Shown here: piece after piece, positions 10,618 to 22,898 of the stretch
How the letters are laid out: each line of letters opens with the position of its first letter
Numbering within the stretch: position 1 is the stretch's first letter
NCBI RefSeq assembly: GCF_000499385.1
Contig: NW_013654383.1
Coordinates: 1-26,304, forward strand
Direction of reading: 5' to 3'
DNA: 26,304 nucleotides
DNA from: Eimeria necatrix
Taxonomy: Eukaryota > Apicomplexa > Conoidasida > Eucoccidiorida > Eimeriidae
Notes under the pieces: generated by a model
Seen by the model: the letters and a program-made list of their open reading frames with translations, nothing else
What the model was told of the DNA's origin: nothing
Database searches by the model: none
Made by a program: the position numbers and the translations under genes

Positions 10618-11794
10618 AGCATGAAACTGCCGATTGAAAGACTGATGCGCTTGTTTCCCATTCAGTAGCAATCAGTAGCCACTGAAGGGAGATCAGTAAC
10701 CAGCCCATATCCATGTGTGTCTGAAGGCGGCGGATTTGGAATGGCTGCGCGAGCAAATAATCATGACTGAGGTCAACGGCGCCCGCGTTCACAACTTTGC
10801 AGTGCACAAAATGCAACAGCGGCAAGCCGCCGCTGCAGAAGATAAGACAGACAGGAAACATGACTGAAACGCTGCACCCTGAATCTGCGAGTGTAATACG
10901 AAAACGAACGTAGCATCCGAAGCGCGAGCGCGAACCGCATGCGCCGTGTGGCAGCTGCTTAGGAAGAGCACAGGATACTGATCCCTTCCACCACAGAGAC
11001 GCTTTGTTCCTTACTATCTGATCTAAAGACGGACTCTTATTTTTTGCCGTGCAACAAGTACAGGGGCGAGTATACGCGTGCGCACGAATTGTTGGGTTGC
11101 TGCTGAAGAACAGCAAAAACAGTCTTGGTATGTTCCGTGCTCTGTGAAGTGTAACTCCTGCAGCTTGTTCAGCAACTCCGGCAAAAATGGCTGCATAGAC
11201 GACTTCGGTGTTCCCAAAGTGGTGCAAAGTGCCATGAACCCGAATCGGTTCAAAACTCAGAGAGGTTTATCCCTCTCTTCCTTGTCCAAACCTGAGTCTT
11301 TAAAAACAGTGAAATGCTTTGCTACTTTTGTTTCTCCGTGTCTCAGATTTAGCCAGTAGCTAAGTAGCAAGCAGTGTGGATTTTAGCGAGCCAAACAGTA
11401 GAGGAGCAAGCCTGCTCCATCTTGAGCCAGGATTTCGCCGCCGTCCACAGACTTCATCATTTCATCAAACTGTTCCTAAGCACATTCTTCTGCGCATACA
11501 GTGGCAGCCTCTGCAGGCGGCCTCAGCGGCAATGGTCTTCGTGCATTGTTCACTACAACTCAGCACAAGACCGCGAGCTAGGAGGAACCAGCGGCCGCGT
11601 TTCCGTCTTCACCTTGCTTTGCTGGATTTGCTACGTCCTGATTGACGCTGTCAACTGTGAAGCGAGGACTCCACTGGCAAGTTGCTTCTTCCGAGACAGC
11701 CATCCAGTCAAACAGGAGGGATGTCGCTGCGAGCGCACACCGCACAAGCAAAATAAAATTGTCTAGAAGAGATAGCACGCCAGCTTTACTTGCC
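10618..11794. other. Convergent intergenic region, no gene recognised
   Basis: This lies between the 3' ends of the prefoldin gene (+) and the phosphodiesterase gene (-). The longest ORFs (10604-11227 on -, 11374-11766 and 11376-11645 on +) overlap one another on both strands and show no family motif. It may contain 3' UTRs or one small undetected gene; an AATAAA on + at 11752-11757 is the only polyadenylation-type signal I noted. No repeats of the CAG type occur. Confidence 0.4.
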
Positions 11795-14700
11795 CTATTC
11801 GGCTACGTTTTTGAAGCAACGGCTTCTGAGCAGTAACACAAAATCACGTGCACACGCTCCCTTTACACTTCTGTGTGGATTCTCACGTAGCGTATCGTCG
11901 TGAACAATGCGTGAAGTACTTCGAAGCGGCACCTTTTCCTCTCGTTTTTCACCATATCGCTTTTCTCCCGATATAATGGCTGTTTTAGACTGAGACAAGG
12001 ATAGGGCAGGGCCAGCCAGACTGCGAACGGCGTGCAAGGTAAAAGTTCGACTTTGGGTGTGTTTGTCTGTTGCGGGTAACTTTACAGGAGCTCCCTCAGC
12101 AGCCATAGTTCTCCACCGGCTCATATTTGCTTCCAGAAGTGATAGCACTTCTGCTCTGTGATAAGCAGCACAAAAGGCGTAGGAGTTCCCATACGTACTG
12201 AGACACAACAGTCCCTTGCTGCCACTCGGAATTAAGTCACTTTTCGTAACTGCTAAAAAGGAACGAGTTTTCTACAGGAGCAACCAAACAGATTTATACA
12301 TTACAAGTTCCTGCAGTGCAAGAACGCACGCTACTCGTTTATGTCCATCCAGTTCAACAAGCTCCGCAACAAGGGGGCGCGCTACGAACGACAAGAAACT
12401 TTCTTGCGACCTTGCGATGTCCATGTTGGCTGAGCGACTGCACAGTGGAGATATCGGAAGACCCCGCCTTAATTCCTGCAACGAAGACACTGATGCAGAC
12501 GGAACCATGAAAGCCAAGTAACAAGCAACAGAGTGCGAAAAACTGTGCAGCAGTATTGGTGCGCCTCTACAAAATGACATTTTGGGCGTGCGCAGCATTT
12601 ACTAGGAAAACAATACATGAAAGTGAAACATGCGCGCAATGTTTACTAATTGCCGCACAATAGCAACGAGAACCGCAAGTGAACTAAGTGCATCTCTTGC
12701 TTCACAGTCGAACGCTGCCCATTCAATGCTGCTTTTTGACTCCTGAGCACCAATTTGCTCACCTCGTCTCCCTGCTGATAAAATTCCTCTGTGATGGCAC
12801 AGGTCATGTTGAAATGATCGGGCCACGGAAGGCATGTGTGGCAGAGATCCCCAATTTTTATGCACATTCGTAAAGTCGCCCAGCGATCTTCTGCACTAGA
12901 ACGTATGGAGAATTCCTCGCTCTGTCGGCGCATGCGGAATTTGGAGATGTCTTCAAAGTGCTGTTTCATGTCGGTACTCAGTATACATTCTATGATCTTC
13001 GCTCGCACGAGACGGAATGCGGTAACGGACAACAAATAAAAGATATTGCAGCTCTTCCTTAGTGACGCAACGACAACACACAGCTAAAAAACTCTTCGTC
13101 TCATGGTTTGAACTTCAGTGAGGTGTTATGTCCAGTAAAAACTGTTGACGAATCTACTCACTGCAATACATTCGTACAAATGTGCGCTTAAGGCCTCAAG
13201 TATACAGCGTCTCACAAGAACGCACAGAAACGAGAGGAGAGGAAGAATCAGGACAGCAAATTTCTAGCGGTACTGCCAGTAATCTGTACCTTTCGAGAAT
13301 TCGAAAACACAGGCAACAATGGAAATTCTCTAGGGGAGCAATGTCATTGTAAATAATAGCCTGCAAACAGCATCGGTACCTGGATTGAAGTAAGTCACTG
13401 CGGTGGCACAAACTCTAAGAGCCTACAGTTCCAAGCTCTCGTGACCTCCAGTGTGCCAAAACACCTCAAAGAAGTAGGCCAATTCTTCCCGATGTCTAGA
13501 AACTGTTGAGCAAATTTCAGGAGAATGCAACGAATAATACTCACCAAGGGGTCGAAGCAAGCCACGAAAAACTGATTGGTGCGTCCAGGGTGGCCCACGT
13601 CGTGCGCCAGTGCCGCAACGGCAAGTGCCGCTTTTTCCAACGGCTCCATCCTGTTCGCACTTTCGTTAGAACGCGTCGCTTAAAAACACTGCACTTGCCG
13701 CACTTTTAAATGCATATTCAAAACGGCAATGGGGGCTTTGTTGTACGCGCGCAAATCATGTACCGCTCACGATTGTCCCCTATGTGGTTGTGAATGTGAG
13801 AGGGATGTAAATAATGCGGACAGGGCTGTGACCTACAGTGGCCAGACGCCGAGCATGTTGGCCATGCAAACTGTGGCGTGGCCCACCTGCCCAATCAAGC
13901 CACAAAAAAGTAAAACAGCAGTGTTCGCTCAGATTGAGGCACCAATGCATGCAACAGGGAGCAAGGCGGTAGATTCAGTTTTTCCAAGAGCAGCTTGCTT
14001 TACCATTGCTGCATGCGCATGATTGTGATACGGGTTCTTCTGATACTGAGATTGCAAGGTGCACAGGAAGTCACACAGCTCGTCGCTGCTGCAGCCCCAG
14101 TCTGTAACAAAGGGCCCCAACAAGGCGACACCAATAACGTAGAGGGACCCTTGGACTTCTTTTTCAACCTGCAGATTTAGAGAAATACACGCATGTGATG
14201 CTTCAAAGATCTTTTGTTTAGTTAAGGACAGTTTAATGCGCTCCATTACGCTTTTCATTTCGTGGGCTTCAGTGCGCCTAAGCACACACTATCTATTGCT
14301 GCCTAGTAAGCGCCTAGCTTAAGCTACACCATCCACAGTTCTGAATCTAAAATGTATAAAAGGAACAACTACTCGCTAACAACCGTGGCAAGCAACCAGG
14401 AAGGGTTCTGCGCACCTCCAGCACGCTGAACGCCCATTGTTGGCCGATTGCGGGCGCGTTTCGCTCCGACGCTTCCAAGAGCTACAGCGATATTAGAGCA
14501 GAACAAGAAGAAAATGTAAGGAGTGGAGCAACTGTATTGGGCTGAACAGTCACGCAGATTCGGCGAAACATTCTTTGTAGGGCAAATGAGATGCCGCGAT
14601 ACCTTCTTTCGTTGTAGCGTTGCTTGCTTCTTTACAGGCTCTTCATCCGAGTCGCTTTGACTTGAATGGCGGATATCGCAAGAAAACCGAAGATCTGTAG

Positions 14701-17700
14701 GTCAAAAACATAAAAACTGGAAGTTTTCTGGTGCCCGAACATGATTTGACATGGGCAGTGAAGAAACGCAAGCCAGCGAACAGACTAGAGCAAGAGAAAA
14801 GAGACAGAATTAACTAGAGAGGCGAATGAAGCACGATTATGGAGAGGACAAAGCAAAGAATTAAAATCTTTATCTTAGGGTCAAATACAAACTTCAGCTT
14901 GTAAAGACGCACTGCCTGCATTAATTTGCGTACCTGCTTGAGCAAGCATGTCCGCAGACTTGCGCGCTGCCATAGACTGAAAAGCCGTCAGCGACCGCTG
15001 ATGAGACATACTGCGAGCGTTTTCCACTGGCTCGGTTCCGTATTGAGAAAACAATTGTAAGAAAGGTTTGCTGAACCTCTGCAAATGCGCGAAGGCAAGC
15101 CGTCTCAGCAGTTTTCCGAAATGAATGCGGCGAAACAATCTTTTTATGCCTCTACAGAGCGGCTACTACCTTCTTGTTGGCAAGCTCTGAAGAGTGGACG
15201 TTCGGCAAGCAAAGTGGGGGCCCTTACATCTGCATGACCAAAGTCCACTGTGTACAGATTCTCTCCGGCAAGCAGTTTTCGGCGACAGCTGCAAATCCAG
15301 GAAAAGACTCACTTGAATAAAACTACAAAAACTCTCACAGCAGTACTGTCAAGGCTTAGTAGATCAACGAATAATGATAGTGCGCAAGCGATTCTGGTTT
15401 TGGCACTTCTTTTCACCCTTCTTCAAGCGTACTCAGAAATAATTCTGAAGACTTCGGTAAACTCCTCCCCAAAATCATGGTCGACGTTCCTCATATGCTG
15501 CAAAATTTTCCCACACTGATGGAGCAGCAGAAGGCAAGACACGGATCACGAGATGCAGGCATGAACAGTTACAATGCCATCCATGGCATCACGCATGCAT
15601 CCATACACACACATGCGCATGGAAACAGCGAGAACTAGCACAAGACAGTTGAAGGCAAGAAGCACATACAAGTAATCATAGTGTACAAACAATCTGTGTC
15701 GTCGTTTTGAAAAAGTTAACGCATTGCCTGACTACCTATAGTCGGCTAGGAGGCGCTGCTCAGGTGGGACAGCTTACACCCTACCTGTTCAAGTTCTCCA
15801 ACTACGTTTTCCATTGCTGTGCGGTTTTTGACCCTCTCTCCGCCTTCATTGAGGAGCTCTATGAGCCTCAGTCGTGATCGCTGCAAAGAGCAGCAGGGAT
15901 AGACAGACGGGTTAGGCCAAAGAAAGAGGCTGCTCTGCTTCAGTCTGCAGCAACTCCGCGCGGGGCAGCACCCGAGAAGCAAAGTAGAAAAATTCTCACT
16001 CTCCACTGGTGAAACAGCAGTCGGTGCTGCAACTCGCCAGACAGACGGCCTGCGTAAGCCATGGCCGTCAGAATTGTGGAGATCGCAGCAACAGAGAGCC
16101 TGCATAAATGCACCGAAAAAAGCACGCAAAGCACAAGACATGCATGCCTTTTGTGTTTTCGAGACAAGCCTCAGAGGTGGCGAAGGACTTTTTCTCTCTT
16201 GGTGCATGAGAATCAGCCGACCAGCCAGCCAGTTAATTGCCTACTTAAGCAGTTTGCTGGAAACGCTCATGTGAGCAACTCTATACAGTGTCATACTTAC
16301 AAAGTACACAGACTAAAGAGCTTCCCGTCTACGTAGCCCACAATAAAGGGAGCCGTGAGTCCCACGGAAGTTAGGAAATGTAGCACCACAGTCCACTTTG
16401 TGAGTATCGGGCCAATTAGATCCATAAAGAGGAGGGTGGAGGCAAAAGAGTACACGTACAAAATAGATATTTCCGTGTTAAGACTGCACAGATTCATCAG
16501 TATAACTCCCAAACTTAACTGTGACATTGTCTCTTCCGGCTGCTCTCTGAAAGTCTTGCTCATGTACACCTGCCCCACTATCAAGGAAGCGCTCATACAA
16601 CCGGAGAACTGCAAAAACAGCAGAAAGTAGAATGTGTGAAATCAAACCAGGCGCAATGCATGCATATATATATACAGCTTCTGAGTTCACAAAATGTATT
16701 TAATAATGTAAAAAATGTAAATGCTGCATGCATTCCGTGCTCTATGTAGCTCTTGCGTGCAAGCGGGCATGCGCGTGAGCGTGGGTTTAAAACCTTTACA
16801 TAAGGTTTAAAGCCGAGCCATTTTGTTTGTTTACCGCGAAGGAGTATGCGCATGCCACCTGTGCTGCATAAATCCTGCAGAAGTAGCCTCCACCACAAGG
16901 AATGATGTTTGGGTACAACAGCGCGAGCGCAAGAGAAAGGCCGAAAAGTGTGACGATAACGAAAGCAAAAAGAAGCGGATGAAGAAACCACCTGGCCAAA
17001 ATGGACCACATATTGGATTCCGGGTCAGAAAGAAAGATAGTAAATTGAATTGGCAGCAACAAACAGTGCTGTAGGAGCAGGTAGATAGACATGCGGAGAG
17101 AACACTGGTAGTTCGTCACCGCCACGTATTCCGCCTCCGCCTCCTTGTCTACGAACTGCAGCGGAAAGTACTGCAGGTCCCGAGAGGCAGCTCGGTGCCC
17201 GTCTGATAGACGAGTGGACCAATGGTCCGTCGAGGGTCGGCTCGGACTGGAGCTCTTGGAGCTCTTCCCAGAAGCGTCTTTGGACAGCCTGCTGCGGTGT
17301 AGAGCTGTCGCCTCTTTGTACGCCCACGTGAAGTTCAGCTCGCCGCCAGCAAGCTCACGGAAAGGCGCTGACAGCGCCGAGAGAATTCGACTAGAAATGC
17401 TCTTGTGCAGCGGAGGAGATGGAGTGGAGGCGGGGGCAGCCTCCGCCTCAGGATCTTTGCTTTCCTTTGAGTCCCCAGCCTTTTGAAGCTCAGTGGGCTT
17501 CAAGTCCTGGACGATCGGGACAAAAGCGGAGCTCTCTTCATCTTCCTCCTCTTCTGTACACCCGCTTAGCTGTCTGAAACTTTGCCCTAAATTTCCGGTC
17601 ACTGATCTGTCAGCTTTGGTGAATGTGCGCCGAATTTCTTCGCCAGTTTGAAAAAGACTGTCTGAACGTACACTCGAAATCATGGAGGTGGGGCCTCCAT

Positions 17701-17935
17701 TGGCGCCCTCGAATTCGGTGGCTAATGCAGGCTTAAACGAAACCGTCTTGCGCACGGATTGTGCGGGAGTGAGGCTTCGGTTTTCCTCTCCGCAGAACAA
17801 TTCTGCAGGCTTTGACACGCCTCGCGACAGATTGAGGCGGTCGCTTTCATCACTATCATTATTGGCTATCAGTGCTTGCGATGTTGCTGTGTTGGCCCCG
17901 GCAGATCCCCCGTTCTGATCAGGAATAGACCCCAT
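11795..17935 (-). CDS. Six-pass membrane 3',5'-cyclic-nucleotide phosphodiesterase, ~16 exons, ~1100 aa
   Basis: Proposed minus-strand exons: 17935-16859, 16608-16301, 16147-16000, 15880-15785, 15515-15433, 15151-14934, 14694-14603, 14481-14416, 14168-14004, 13886-13837, 13650-13545, 13360-13290, 13057-12763, 12475-12335 (or to 12305), a tentative 26-bp microexon 12224-12199, and 12155-11795. All have GT..AG borders and consistent phases. Residues 1-280 are a polar, Ser-rich, presumably cytosolic tail. About six hydrophobic segments follow between 281 and 490. The PDEase I domain begins near 690: IGQQWAFSVLE, YQKNPYHNHAHAAM (catalytic YHN at 743-745), metal-binding HDVGHPGRTN at 784-793 (family HDxxHPGxxN), IIYNDIAPLENFH, ILSTDMKQHF, PWPDH, EEFYQQGDE, and SQESFLSFVARPL carrying the invariant Gln. 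It hydrolyses cAMP and/or cGMP; specificity cannot be read here. The layout (multi-pass membrane domain, then catalytic domain) matches Plasmodium and Toxoplasma PDEs, which set cGMP levels for PKG signalling in egress and invasion. Exons 14-16 are the least certain. Confidence 0.9.
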
Positions 17936-20060
17936 CTTTGCACTCTATTTGATTTGGCGTCCCCTCTTTGGGGCGACAGCAGGCAGATTTTGGGCTGGGC
18001 AGAAAAGCCCCTGCGTTGATCCGCTCGACATAAATGCATGAAGCACCGCTGTATAGTCGCAAACAAGGACTCGCGGGCAGCTCCTTCAGTTCAAAGTCGT
18101 CTCGCTCGAAACACTTCGCCCGAAGCTGTTTTCCGCAGCTCTGGAAAAAGAAAGAGTTTCCTCCGCAACTGTTTTAGAAGTCAAAACCGGTGTGCTGCGC
18201 GAATCAGCCTTAAGGCGACGCCGCGCAGGAACAGAACTGGTGGCCTCGGTTAGAGCACCAGTTAACCACCCGGGGAGATGCTGTGCCAGGAACCGGGTAA
18301 AATAAAACTCCCAGCGTCTAGACGTCGATATAGGTAATGTCTAAATGCAAGGGAGCGGATATTCATCCATAAAATTTCCCTTGTAAATCAGCCTGTCCCA
18401 CGCGCTCGTTGCCGGGTGAGTGGAACTGGCTGGACCGCATCTCCAACGGCCCTTTTCTCACGGCAACTACGCGACAGCAACCAAAAGCCCTTCAAAAATA
18501 TTCATGCAATCGTTTCTTGAAGCAATTCCTGATAGTTTTGACTGCACAGGCAGGCCTGAGGCCGCAGCCGAGCAGGGCGCCGAATGTCCTTGCTTGTAGA
18601 TCCGCAAGAGAAAAAGGCCCCGATCCAGCTTTCTGCCGGCTTGAACCAACACAATATGTAATAGAACATAAAAAGCTTAATCCAAATCTTTTTTTAAATA
18701 AAGGACTTTGGATTTATTGGTTCCCTTTCTGTGCTGTTTGCAAGGCGGCGCCCCTTTTCCTAGGCCTGACGCTTCACTGCAGTCCATAGTCAGAGGCCTT
18801 GCGTGTTACTGCATGCACACAGGAAACGCCGTTTTTTTGGCACTTTTTGTAATTGAAAGTTAACTTGAACTAACTTATGGGCTGAATACCTACTTTCCAT
18901 CTCTGCAAAAGGCAGGGAAAATTGACCTGTCCCGCGTCTTGAGACGCGAGCGATACTGGAATCCTGAAATCTGGCTCTTTGTATGTGCACAGTGTTTTGC
19001 TGACCCGTAGCCTTATAATATGACTGATATTGGTAAACACATGGATTAAGTGCAAACACATGTCCACACATGTGGGAGTCTAGTTTGCTTAGTCCATTTG
19101 ACTGCGCTTCCGTGGGACTGTGGAACGTGGGTCCCTCGCTGACTGCTAAAATGCCTGGAATGCCCCCCCTAGTTTTCAAATTCAGGACCGATTTAGACAT
19201 TCTAGCAAACATTCTAGCAAACTTTAGAGGGGCTCTAGAGGCTAGGTCACAGCTGGCAGCTTGAAGCGAACGAGAACTGAGCTGTAACAGGCGTCTATTT
19301 ATTGAGATTTCAGTCTTAAACATTGTTTTCTCCAAGAATATTCTTCACTTTCTTCCTTGTAGCACTAAAAGAGATTCAGGTTGCCTCTGATTTCGAGTAA
19401 ATGAGTGCCATAGCCGCCCATAAGTTTGCAGATTCAACTACGAGACACAAGTAGGCGCAACTGCCAGGCGCCGAACAGTGTGCAGATTAGGAAATCTTAC
19501 TTCTCCGCAGAGAAGTGAAATTTGATTTTTGGAATAGCCAACGAATGAGCCGCGACTTCAAGCTTCACTCGACGCCACGTCAGCGATCGTCATAGGAAGA
19601 TATGTGTCTGGACTTCTCTTTAAACTTATTTATCCAACACTTTTTGAAATCCATTTGAAAAGAACTCTGTTCAGTGCATGCAGCGCGGAAATCCACTTCC
19701 TGAACGCCTGTGAGTGGCCGTCCCCGGCCTCTGCATATGCTCATTGTATTTGTTTCTTTTCTGCTGCTTAACACTGAAGTCTAGTCAATATATTGTTCTT
19801 TAGAACATGCCTGTGTCCCAGAACTCGGGAAACTCCACCGAGATAACTTGAGGGCTAAGCAAAGGAGGCATCGGGCACCAGCTCCACTGTCTTAGCCCAA
19901 ATTGCTTCTCGTTTCACTTTGTAACGAAAAAATTATAAGTTGTAACGAGAAAAATATAAGTCATAGCCTGAAGATAAACCTTCTACATCGCAGTTTTGAG
20001 CCCTTCGACACTGGTGCCGTTTCTCTTTATCTAGAGTTGTTCAAAGCATCTCTCTGCAGA
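17936..20060. other. Gene-poor stretch upstream of the phosphodiesterase
   Basis: The right of the phosphodiesterase start is about 2.1 kb without a supported gene. The part nearest 17936 should contain its promoter and 5' UTR. Small structures seen: a near-perfect palindrome cgcgtct-tg-agacgcg at 18933-18948, a stem acttctc/gagaagt near 19500, a short direct repeat attctagcaaac near 19198, and two related AT-rich tracts after 19919 (taacgaaaaaattataag / taacgagaaaaatataag). None has an assigned role. ORFs at 18038-18253 and 18409-18789 (+) show no motif. Confidence 0.4.
18790..19335 (-). other. Isolated 181-codon ORF, unrecognised
   Basis: This is the longest ORF in the gene-poor stretch, from ATG (minus) to TAG. 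The product is mixed in composition, without signal peptide, membrane segment, low-complexity run or familiar motif. There is no obvious neighbouring exon. It could be a lineage-specific gene, one exon of a gene I cannot assemble, a fragment of a decayed repeat element, or chance. I give it little weight. Confidence 0.2.
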
Positions 20061-20359
20061 CCATATAGAACACTGTCAAAGGATAGCTCTGGCAAGTAAG
20101 TCAATTGCTTTCCTTTTTTTAAAGCATTTGTTTATTTCCGGGTTACTCAAAAGTGCTTTCCGTGCAGAACACACTTCTGGGATTTTCCTGTTGTTCAACG
20201 CAGACTTTCAAACTTGGTTTCTTCAAACCATACAGAATACTGTCAAAGGATAGCTCCGGCATCTAAGTTGATTGCTTTCTTTTTATGTATTTGTCAATTT
20301 CTGGGTTATTCATTCCTCGTTCAACTCAGACTAACAGATTCAAACTTAGTTTCTTCAAA
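20061..20359. repeat. Diverged tandem duplication, 167 + 132 bp
   Basis: Copy 1 is 20061-20227 and copy 2 is 20228-20359, directly head to tail. Both begin ccatatagaa/ccatacagaa, then share ctgtcaaaggatagctc, ttgctttc, atttctgggtta-like sequence, gttcaac.cagact, and end ttcaaactt.gtttcttcaaa. Copy 2 lacks about 35 bp from the middle. It lies right at the transition to CAG-rich DNA. Confidence 0.8.
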
Positions 20360-20513
20360 TCTTCTTGACGGCACTGGCGCGTGCCGGAAACGAGCAGGGA
20401 AAAGAATGGAGGCCAACACGCAACCCCAACGAGTAAGTTGGTTTTTAAAACTGACTGTACATCTCGACAGGAACAAGAGCAAAAGGTAGGGGCAGACATG
20501 CACGGGGAGCCAC

Positions 20514-20601
20514 TGCAGCAGCAGCCGCTGCAGCCGCTGCAGCGCTGCAGCCGCTGCAGCGCTGCGGCTGCTGCAGCGCAGCAGCAGCAGCAGCTGCTGC
20601 T
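20514..20601. repeat. CAG/CTG-rich block with CGCTGCAG motif
   Basis: The first dense CAG-type block of the window: repeated gcagccgctgcag units followed by a (cag)n run that flips to (ctg)n. The mirror change of strand makes it able to fold into hairpins. Confidence 0.85.
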
Positions 20602-20840
20602 CCCGGAGCTTCCGCCGACTACAAAGCAATATTTGCACTGACAAGGGCATATATGCTCATTGCTCCTGCAAGCCCAAGGCGACCTGCATGCAAGGGTTGG
20701 GGTTTAATCAAATAGCGCGCATTTCGCTTCACGAATTGCTTCACGGGTCCCGGCTCAAATTAGATGCTAAGGGAACACTACCACACATCTGTTGCTCCAG
20801 CTTGTGCAAGTTTGCAGCGAGCCCGGCGCGTCCTTCTGGC

Positions 20841-20886
20841 CTGCTGCAGCAGCTGCAGCAGCAGCAGCAGCTGCAGCAGCAGCAGA
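20841..20886. repeat. CAG trinucleotide repeat
   Basis: An interrupted (CAG)n run with CTGCAG interruptions, about 46 bp, outside any supported gene. Confidence 0.85.
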
Positions 20887-21745
20887 GAGGGGATTCAAAT
20901 TAAAGAGCTCGCCGCGGCAAAAAAAACTAGAGCACAGCCGACGCACTGAAGCCAAAAGAGAAGACAAACTTGCGCCTGCACTTCGCCCCCGGGCCCAGCG
21001 CGGACACCCCACGGTGAGCCTTTGCCCGGAAATGCGACTTGCAAAAGGCAAATCTTTTCAGAAAGTGCTCGCATTCTTTTGCACTTTTCGAATGCCACTA
21101 GTCAAAATAATGCAAGCCAGATCTGCCCCCGTTGCCGTCCTCAATTTCCGCACCGATTCGGAAATCTAACAGTCCCCACAATCTCCACGCGGTCACCGTC
21201 GCTTCCCACATATACCTCTGCATGCACACAAACAAGTAGTGCGCGCGGGTGTACGTACACCCCAACAAGCAGCGAACACGCGAGAAAACGCAAAGTGCAA
21301 AGACAGATGCCACTTCTACTTTACTCTCCCTGGGCCACACGTACTGCTGCCTGCACGCAGAAACACAGCAGAACAATAAGCAAAGAAACGGTGAGTGGGC
21401 TGTGGCTGCTGCTGTTCTCTGCAGCTCTTCACCAGCAAACAGAAAAGTGCCACTCTCTACTCTACGCAGCAAACTTCAGCTCTTTTCTTCCTACCCTATA
21501 CAGAGCGCGAACTCCCTGCAGCACACAGCCACAGCGCAGCAGCAAACAGCAAACTCTGCGCCGCTTCTGCAGCAAAGTGCCTTCACTATGAATGGAAATG
21601 CAGCTGCACAAACGTTTGCAATTTGCAAATGCATGCAAGAACAGCCACCAAAAAGTGTAGGCAAACGTGCAAGTAGGCATGACTGCAATGTTGCGTTAAG
21701 TTGAAAGAAGAACTGCCAGGACAGAGAGCAGAAAGGTGAACGCAC

Positions 21746-22665
21746 TGAAGAGAAGAATCCCTCCTGGGAAGGCTTCGTTTTGTCTTCCTTTTTGGGCTGA
21801 AAAACACAAATAAACAAACAAAAAAGAAACAAAACAGAAATGCAGACACCTGGCGAGCCAAGAAAGCCCGGGGATGCAGCTGCGCATACACCCGAGAACT
21901 GCATGCAAATATTCGAGTTCGAGCATACACTCTGCACAGTTTCTTCTTTCTCTCTTTCTTCAGTCTTCGTTTGTTCTTTTGGTTCTTCTTTGGGCTTCGT
22001 CTCCTGCGAAGGTCCCTGGACAGGAGTTTTCTCTTTCGGCTCCTTTTCTTCGGCGGGCGCCTCTTCCACTTTCTGTTTATCTGCAGACTCTTTGGCTTCT
22101 TCTGGAGCCCTAAAACCCCCTTTTTGTTCTTTTATTTCCTCTTTCGGCACTTCTGTTTTTTCTGGTTTCTCCTGAGGCTGTCCAAGTTCTCGAGGTTCCT
22201 CTTGAGGACCCGCGGGAACCCCTGCTGGCTGCTGCACTTCCTCTGCAGGCGCGGCCTGCTGCTGCTGCTCTTCTTCCAATTCCACATCCTCGGAGTCCAA
22301 TATTTCCCACTCATCATCCCCACTTTGCTCGTAGAAGGCCAGCGGGACTTCTTGGTGTGGCTGCTGCATCGGGGGCACTTCCTGTTGTCCTGTTGACTCC
22401 CGTTGCTGCTCCTGCGCGGGCTGTTCCGGCGCAGCAGCAGCAGCAGCAGCTGCTGCTGCTGCTGCTGCGGGTTGCTGCACGTCTGGAGCAGCAAAATCTT
22501 TGCCGGCCTCCGCGTCTTCTTCAAAAGCCGTCAATACCAACTTCGGCTGCAGCATATTTCCCTCCAGGGTTTCGTCTTCAGTCAACTCGGGGGGCACAGG
22601 GGCTTCCCCGAAAGGCGTCAGCAGCTCCTGCTCCTCCAGGGCAGCAGCAGCATCTTTCTGAGGAC

Positions 22666-22699
<34 letters not shown>

Positions 22700-22853
22700 G
22701 AGAATGAGAGCCCGCAGCTGCGTGCAGCAGCAGCTTTGCGAAGCCAGCAGCAGCGGGAGCGGAGCGAATGCAGCTGCACGGCGGACTGAGCAGCAGCAGC
22801 TTTGCGCAGGCAGCAGCAGCGGCAACGGCGCGCGCGCAGCTGCACGCCTGCAC

Positions 22854-22898
<45 letters not shown>

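Larger units (their letters stand above)
20360..21745. other. Repeat-bearing region downstream of the membrane-protein gene, no firm gene
   Basis: This region contains two CAG/CTG blocks (20514-20601 and 20841-20886) and several overlapping ORFs on both strands whose composition follows the repeats (Gln, Ala, Leu, Cys). I see no conserved motif. The part from 21491 to 21745 may hold the last exon and 3' UTR of the minus-strand gene at 21746-23343, since its frame stays open to 21491. Confidence 0.4.

Noticed and set aside
16656..16678. TGCATGCATATATATATA as a promoter element
   Set aside because: TGCATGC motifs are common in coccidian promoters, but this one lies inside an intron next to an AT microsatellite, with no evidence of a transcription start.
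16593..17009. 138-codon minus-strand ORF overlapping the phosphodiesterase first intron
   Set aside because: It lies out of frame over exon 1 and intron 1; the membrane-segment exon at 16608-16301 fits by phase and content.
18240..18300. tRNA-like string (gttagagcaccagttaacc)
   Set aside because: It recalls a D-arm but no matching acceptor stem, anticodon arm or TTCGA-type T-arm could be placed.
18790..19335. Retroelement fragment
   Set aside because: No reverse transcriptase, integrase or protease motif, no long terminal repeats and no poly-A tail were seen, so I left it as an unrecognised ORF.
21022..21591. 189-codon + strand ORF
   Set aside because: Composition is mixed Ser/Thr/Gln without motifs, and it lies antisense to the probable 3' end of the membrane-protein gene.
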